In this document: positions 42,345 through 45,583 of the stretch, in pieces | How positions within the stretch are numbered: the first letter of the stretch is position 1 | Layout: each line of letters begins with the position of its first letter | Origin: Verrucomicrobiota bacterium | GTDB taxonomy: Bacteria > Verrucomicrobiota > Verrucomicrobiia > Opitutales > Opitutaceae | Direction of reading: 5' to 3' | DNA: 45,583 bases | Assembly: GCA_023457715.1 (NCBI GenBank) | Contig: JAEWKR010000091.1 | Coordinates: forward strand, 1 to 45,583 | Notes under the pieces: generated by a model | Told to the model about the DNA's origin: nothing | Databases searched by the model: none | What the model saw: the letters and a program-made list of their open reading frames with translations, nothing else | Program-made: the position numbers and the translations under genes

Positions 42345-43211
42345 TTAGATCCGGGTGCCTTCGACCAGCACCCGCTTGCGGAAGTCGGCCAGCACGCGCT
42401 GGGTGATGGGTCCCGGCTTGCCGCTTCCGATCTCCCGGCCATCGAGTTTCACGACCGGGATGACCTCGGCGCCGGAGCCGGTCAGGAAGCACTCGTCCGC
42501 GCACCAGACGTCGTATCGCGTCATGTTGACTTCCTTCACCGGAATGCCGAGGTCGCGCGCGCTATCCAGCACCGTGGATCGCGTGACCCCCTTGAGGGCG
42601 CCTTGCGAGGCGGCCGGGGTGATGATCTCGCCCTTGTGGACGATGAAGATGTTGTCCGCGGTGCACTCGGCCACGTACCCCTGATCGTTCAACATGATGG
42701 CCTCGAGGGCCCCGAACTGGCGCGCCTCGATCTTGCCCAGGATGTTGTTGAGGTAGTTGAGCGACTTGATGGTCGGGGGAAGCGCGGCCGCATTGATGCG
42801 GCGCGTGGGCACGGTCACGATCGCGAGGCCCTTCTCGTAATGTTCGGCCGGATAAAGGGAGATCTTGCTGGCGATGATGAACAGGGACGGTTTCGGGCAC
42901 AGCCAGGGAGCGAGGCCGAGGTCGCCGACGCCGCGGGTCACCACCAGCCGGATGTAGGCGTCGGTCAGCCCATTCTGCCGACAGGTCTCGCAGGTCGCCC
43001 AGCTCAGCTCCTGCCGATTCAGCGGCATCTGCAGCATGATCGCCTTGGCCGAGTATTCGAGCCGCTCCAGGTGTTCCTCCAGACGGAAGACATTCCCGCC
43101 GTAAAGTCGGATGCCTTCAAACACGCCGTCGCCATAGAGCAGACCGTGGTCGAACACGGACACCTTGGCCTCGTCGCTGTTGACGAACTTTCCGTCGAGA
43201 TAAACCTTCAT
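42345..43211 (-). CDS. ilvE: Branched-chain-amino-acid aminotransferase
   Basis: 288 residues, class-IV (fold type IV) PLP aminotransferase. It interconverts leucine, isoleucine and valine with their 2-oxo acids using glutamate/2-oxoglutarate. FDHGLLYGDGVFEGIR is the family start motif, Lys149 in TIKSLNYLNN is the PLP lysine, and AECTADNIFIV followed by GALKGVTRSTVLD are typical. D-amino-acid aminotransferases and ADC lyase share the fold, but EGIRLYGG and the overall pattern favour IlvE. The gene is single, with repeat hairpins on both sides, and divergent from the pyrophosphatase. Confidence 0.9.
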   Translation of the reverse strand: MKVYLDGKFVNSDEAKVSVFDHGLLYGDGVFEGIRLYGGNVFRLEEHLERLEYSAKAIMLQMPLNRQELSWATCETCRQNGLTDAYIRLVVTRGVGDLGLAPWLCPKPSLFIIASKISLYPAEHYEKGLAIVTVPTRRINAAALPPTIKSLNYLNNILGKIEARQFGALEAIMLNDQGYVAECTADNIFIVHKGEIITPAASQGALKGVTRSTVLDSARDLGIPVKEVNMTRYDVWCADECFLTGSGAEVIPVVKLDGREIGSGKPGPITQRVLADFRKRVLVEGTRI

Positions 43212-43308
43212 TCCAGCACCTTAGGCGGCCCCCGAAACGGTTGTCCAGTCCGGGGCCCGTCTTTTGCAGTCAGCCGGGCAAAAATTCTGCCACCCGGTGT
43301 AGCCCCTG

Positions 43309-43530
43309 ATCTTTCTCTTTCTCTTAATCTTTCTCTTTCTCTAGATTGGGGCAGTCCGCTCTTGCTCGTGCTCTTGCTCGTGCTCGTGCTCGTGCTCTTG
43401 CTCTTGCTCTTGCTCGTGCTCGTGCTCGGCCCCCCGTCTCGACGAAAACTCCGAGCACGAGCACGATTACGATTACGAGCACGAGCACGAACGAGGTAGA
43501 GAAAGAGAAAGAGAAAGATTAAGAGAAAGA
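43309..43530. repeat. Nested double hairpin built from two different words
   Basis: The outer arms are ctttct arrays at 43310-43343 and their complement at 43497-43530 (both contain the variant unit ttaatc, shifted by one unit). The inner arms are gctcgt/gctctt arrays at 43359-43429 and gagcacga/gattac arrays at 43451-43490, with a perfect 15-bp match of 43415-43429 to 43451-43465. It lies in the divergent region between ilvE (start 43211) and the pyrophosphatase, so it is not placed as a terminator. Confidence 0.88.
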
Positions 43531-43545
43531 TGGGGGGGCGGAGTG

Positions 43546-43573
43546 GGGTGAACACCCACCCTTCTGTTCACCC
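43546..43573. promoter_or_regulatory. Dyad upstream of the pyrophosphatase gene
   Basis: gggtgaaca (43546-43554) and tgttcaccc (43565-43573) are perfect 9-bp complements with a 10-nt spacer. It is 30 bp before the first possible ATG. It could be an operator or a leader hairpin; the regulator is unknown. Confidence 0.35.
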
Positions 43574-43602
43574 AGAACTGTCATTTCCCGCTTTTCCATG
43601 TC

Positions 43603-45417
43603 ATGATCGGTGTGCATCTTCCGCCGCCAATGACCAACGCCCGCCCCACACCGGCAACCACCTCGCCCGCGACGCGGCCCGCCCCGCCGCCGGCCGACCC
43701 GCGAGTGCCGACCTACGTGGTCGGTCACCGAAATCCGGATGCAGATGCGATCTGCTCGGCGATCGGGTACGCGGCCTTCAAGGAGGCCAAGGGCGAACGC
43801 GGCTACATTGCCGCGCGGTGTGGCAATTCCAACGCCCGGATCGACACCATCCTCCGCCGTTTCCGCCAGCCCCTGCCCCTCTACCTCAGCGACGTTTCGC
43901 CACGCGTGCATGACCTGATGACCGCCGACGTCGTCTCCGTCACGGAAGCTGCGACCTGCGCCGAGGCGCTTGAACTCATCGACCGGCACGCGATCCGCGT
44001 CCTGCCCGTGGTCGGGCTCGACCGGAAGATTCGCGGCACCGTGTCCCTCGCCCATCTGGGCGGCTTCTTCATTCCCCGCGTGAGCGAACCGCGGCAGATG
44101 CGTCAGGTGAACACCTCGCTGGCGCACATGACGCGGGCGCTGCGGGGTCAGGCGTTGAACCTGGTCAACGAGAACCGCATCGAGCAGCTCTTCGTTCGCT
44201 TGGGCACGATGGCGATCTCCTCGTTCTGGAGCATTTCCATCCGCGAAAACATCCCCGCCGACCAGTCCATCATCATCGTGGGCGACCGGCACGACATCCA
44301 CTGTCGCGCGATCGAGCTCGGCATCCGCGCGCTCGTCATCACCGGCAATCACAACGTCGACGCGAAGACCCTCACCCTGGCGAAGGAGAAGGGCGTCAGC
44401 ATCATCCTCAGCCCCTACGATTCGGCGACCACCGCGTGGGTCGTGCGCACGGCATCGACGATCGAGCGCGTGATCGATCGCAAGTTCACCACCGTCGGCC
44501 CCGACACGCGCATCGCCGAGATCCGAAAGCTGCTGGCCCCGACGACCGCCCACTCCCTTCTGGTCACGAGCGACGAGGACGAACTCATCGGCATCATCAC
44601 CAAGAGCGACGTCCTCAAGCCGGTGCAGACCCGCCTCGTGCTGGTCGACCACAATGAAATGACCCAGGCGGTCCCCGGGGCCGAGGAGGTCACGATCGCC
44701 GAAATCATCGACCACCACCGTCTTGGCGCGTTGAATACCGCGCAGCCGATTCTCTTCATCAACGAACCGGTCGGGTCCACCTGCACGATCGTCGCCGACC
44801 TGTTCCGCCGCGAGGGGATGCAGCCTTCCCCCGACATCGCCGGCATTCTCATGTCCGGGCTGATTTCGGACACCCTGCATCTCAACGGCCCGACCACCAC
44901 CGGCAAGGACGCAATCCTCCTCGCGTGGCTGGCCGAGATTTCAGGCGTCAACTCGAAGCAGCTTGCCGACGAGATCTTCAACTCCGGTTCCGTGATCCTC
45001 GCCTCCCCGCCGGAGAAGGTCGTCCGTTCCGACTTCAAGATCTATGATGAAGCCGGGGTCCGCTTCGCCGTGTCGCAGGTCGAGGAGCTTGGCTTCGGGA
45101 ATTTCTGGCAGCATGCGAAACCCATTGCCGACGCGCTGCAGTCGCTGCGGGACGACGAGCGGCTGGCGTTTGCGGCGCTCCTCGTCACGGACATCAACAC
45201 CCAGAATTCGCTGTTGCTGGTGAAGGGCGATCCGGAGGTCATCCGTCGCGTCACCTACCCCCACGTCGAACAGGACGAGATCTTCGAGCTGCATGGCATC
45301 GTCAGCCGCAAGAAGCAGGTCATCCCGTACCTCACGAGCCTGCTGAAGGAAATGGCGAACGAAGGCTCGCCCGCGCGCAACGGCACGCGCCCGCCGCTGG
45401 TGAAAGACAAGCTGTAG
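43603..45417 (+). CDS. ppaC: Manganese-dependent inorganic pyrophosphatase with CBS and DRTGG domains
   Basis: 604 residues from the ATG at 43603, or 595 from the ATG at 43630. A family II (DHH) pyrophosphatase hydrolyses PPi to phosphate with Mn or Co. The DHH core begins VGHRNPDADAICSAIG and resumes after the insert with VLVDHNE, IIDHHRLG and SGLISDTLHL; the DHHA2 domain closes it (about 480-590). The insert contains CBS (MTADVVSVTEAATCAEAL), a DRTGG-like domain (about 190-300) and a second CBS (FTTVGPDTRIAEIR). CBS-pyrophosphatases are inhibited by AMP/ADP and activated by ATP, and those with DRTGG also bind diadenosine polyphosphates. The enzyme therefore couples PPi removal to energy state. 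Confidence 0.93.
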   Translation: MIGVHLPPPMTNARPTPATTSPATRPAPPPADPRVPTYVVGHRNPDADAICSAIGYAAFKEAKGERGYIAARCGNSNARIDTILRRFRQPLPLYLSDVSPRVHDLMTADVVSVTEAATCAEALELIDRHAIRVLPVVGLDRKIRGTVSLAHLGGFFIPRVSEPRQMRQVNTSLAHMTRALRGQALNLVNENRIEQLFVRLGTMAISSFWSISIRENIPADQSIIIVGDRHDIHCRAIELGIRALVITGNHNVDAKTLTLAKEKGVSIILSPYDSATTAWVVRTASTIERVIDRKFTTVGPDTRIAEIRKLLAPTTAHSLLVTSDEDELIGIITKSDVLKPVQTRLVLVDHNEMTQAVPGAEEVTIAEIIDHHRLGALNTAQPILFINEPVGSTCTIVADLFRREGMQPSPDIAGILMSGLISDTLHLNGPTTTGKDAILLAWLAEISGVNSKQLADEIFNSGSVILASPPEKVVRSDFKIYDEAGVRFAVSQVEELGFGNFWQHAKPIADALQSLRDDERLAFAALLVTDINTQNSLLLVKGDPEVIRRVTYPHVEQDEIFELHGIVSRKKQVIPYLTSLLKEMANEGSPARNGTRPPLVKDKL

Positions 45418-45446
45418 CGATCAGCTACCAGCTGCCAGCTGATCGC
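45417..45446. repeat. Perfect 10-bp hairpin at the pyrophosphatase stop
   Basis: gcgatcagct and agctgatcgc (45417-45426, 45437-45446) are perfect complements, starting at the last base of the stop codon. The loop repeats the word (ccagctgcc). No T-run follows. A related word occurs near 42000. Confidence 0.75.
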
Positions 45447-45469
45447 CGACACGCTTAACCTGAATACCG

Positions 45470-45583
45470 ATTTTGCCACAGAGGTCACAGAGGCCCAATC
45501 AGAGCCGAGCCGGAGGCGGGCGCTGCGACTGTCTTGGGCGTTACGCGATGAACAGGTTTGTCCAAGGACCGAGCCTCCGTGTC
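45470..45583. repeat. Intergenic repeat at the right edge, copy of the left-edge sequence
   Basis: ttttgccacagaggtcacag (45470-45489) is the inverted counterpart of 185-204, and 45563-45583 is identical to 152-172. The element is probably cut by the window end. I see no gene in it. Confidence 0.65.

Overview
The window is high-GC, densely coded bacterial chromosome with no phage, insertion-sequence, CRISPR or rRNA/tRNA genes that I can support. The gene mix points to Verrucomicrobiota, most likely Opitutales/Opitutaceae. It includes an exosortase fused to an EpsI-like domain, a TonB receptor with an N-terminal STN domain driven by an ECF sigma/FecR pair, FabV, an apiosidase-like secreted glycosidase, very large propeller-type hybrid sensor kinases, and a secreted protein ending in two glycine-rich repeats. 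That placement is inference from gene content, not from a marker gene.

Layout. Positions 321-4397 (minus strand) carry two ammonium-sensing modules, each an amtB followed by a PII gene (glnK); the second has a textbook intrinsic terminator and a sigma54-like promoter candidate. A DapF-family epimerase (4637-5497) follows, with both catalytic cysteines replaced by serine. Next come a secreted DUF5060/apiosidase-like protein and a secreted thioredoxin-fold protein (minus). Positions 8607-11728 hold a membrane repeat protein translationally coupled to an exosortase-EpsI fusion. Positions 12200-13982 carry fabV and dtd. Positions 14574-19526 form a FecI/FecR/FecA-like cell-surface signalling operon. 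It is followed by an acyl carrier protein, an SDR oxidoreductase, and exbB-exbD without tonB. Positions 22021-25304 hold leuC-leuD with a divergent LysR regulator.

Positions 25402-34503 hold two paralogous hybrid sensor kinases of about 1280 residues, separated by an array of 110-bp palindromic repeats. The second overlaps a REC-LuxR response regulator. A secreted 887-residue repeat protein follows. Positions 37681-41828 (minus) form mcsA-mcsB-clpC, a protein-arginine-phosphorylation/proteolysis operon lacking ctsR. Last come ilvE and a CBS/DRTGG-containing manganese pyrophosphatase.

The most unusual signal lies outside the genes. Many gaps between transcription units contain a long quasi-palindrome whose arms are built from short tandem words of 5-11 nt. 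The words differ between loci (for example gtgaaa, gctcgt, tttcag, gcaggtta, cacgaatgga), yet each locus carries its own complementary arm. At two loci the hairpins are nested with two different words. They are absent from gaps inside operons. Because the words differ while the architecture is constant, this looks like a repeated process or a multi-family element rather than dispersal of one sequence. It is the best candidate here for something undescribed.
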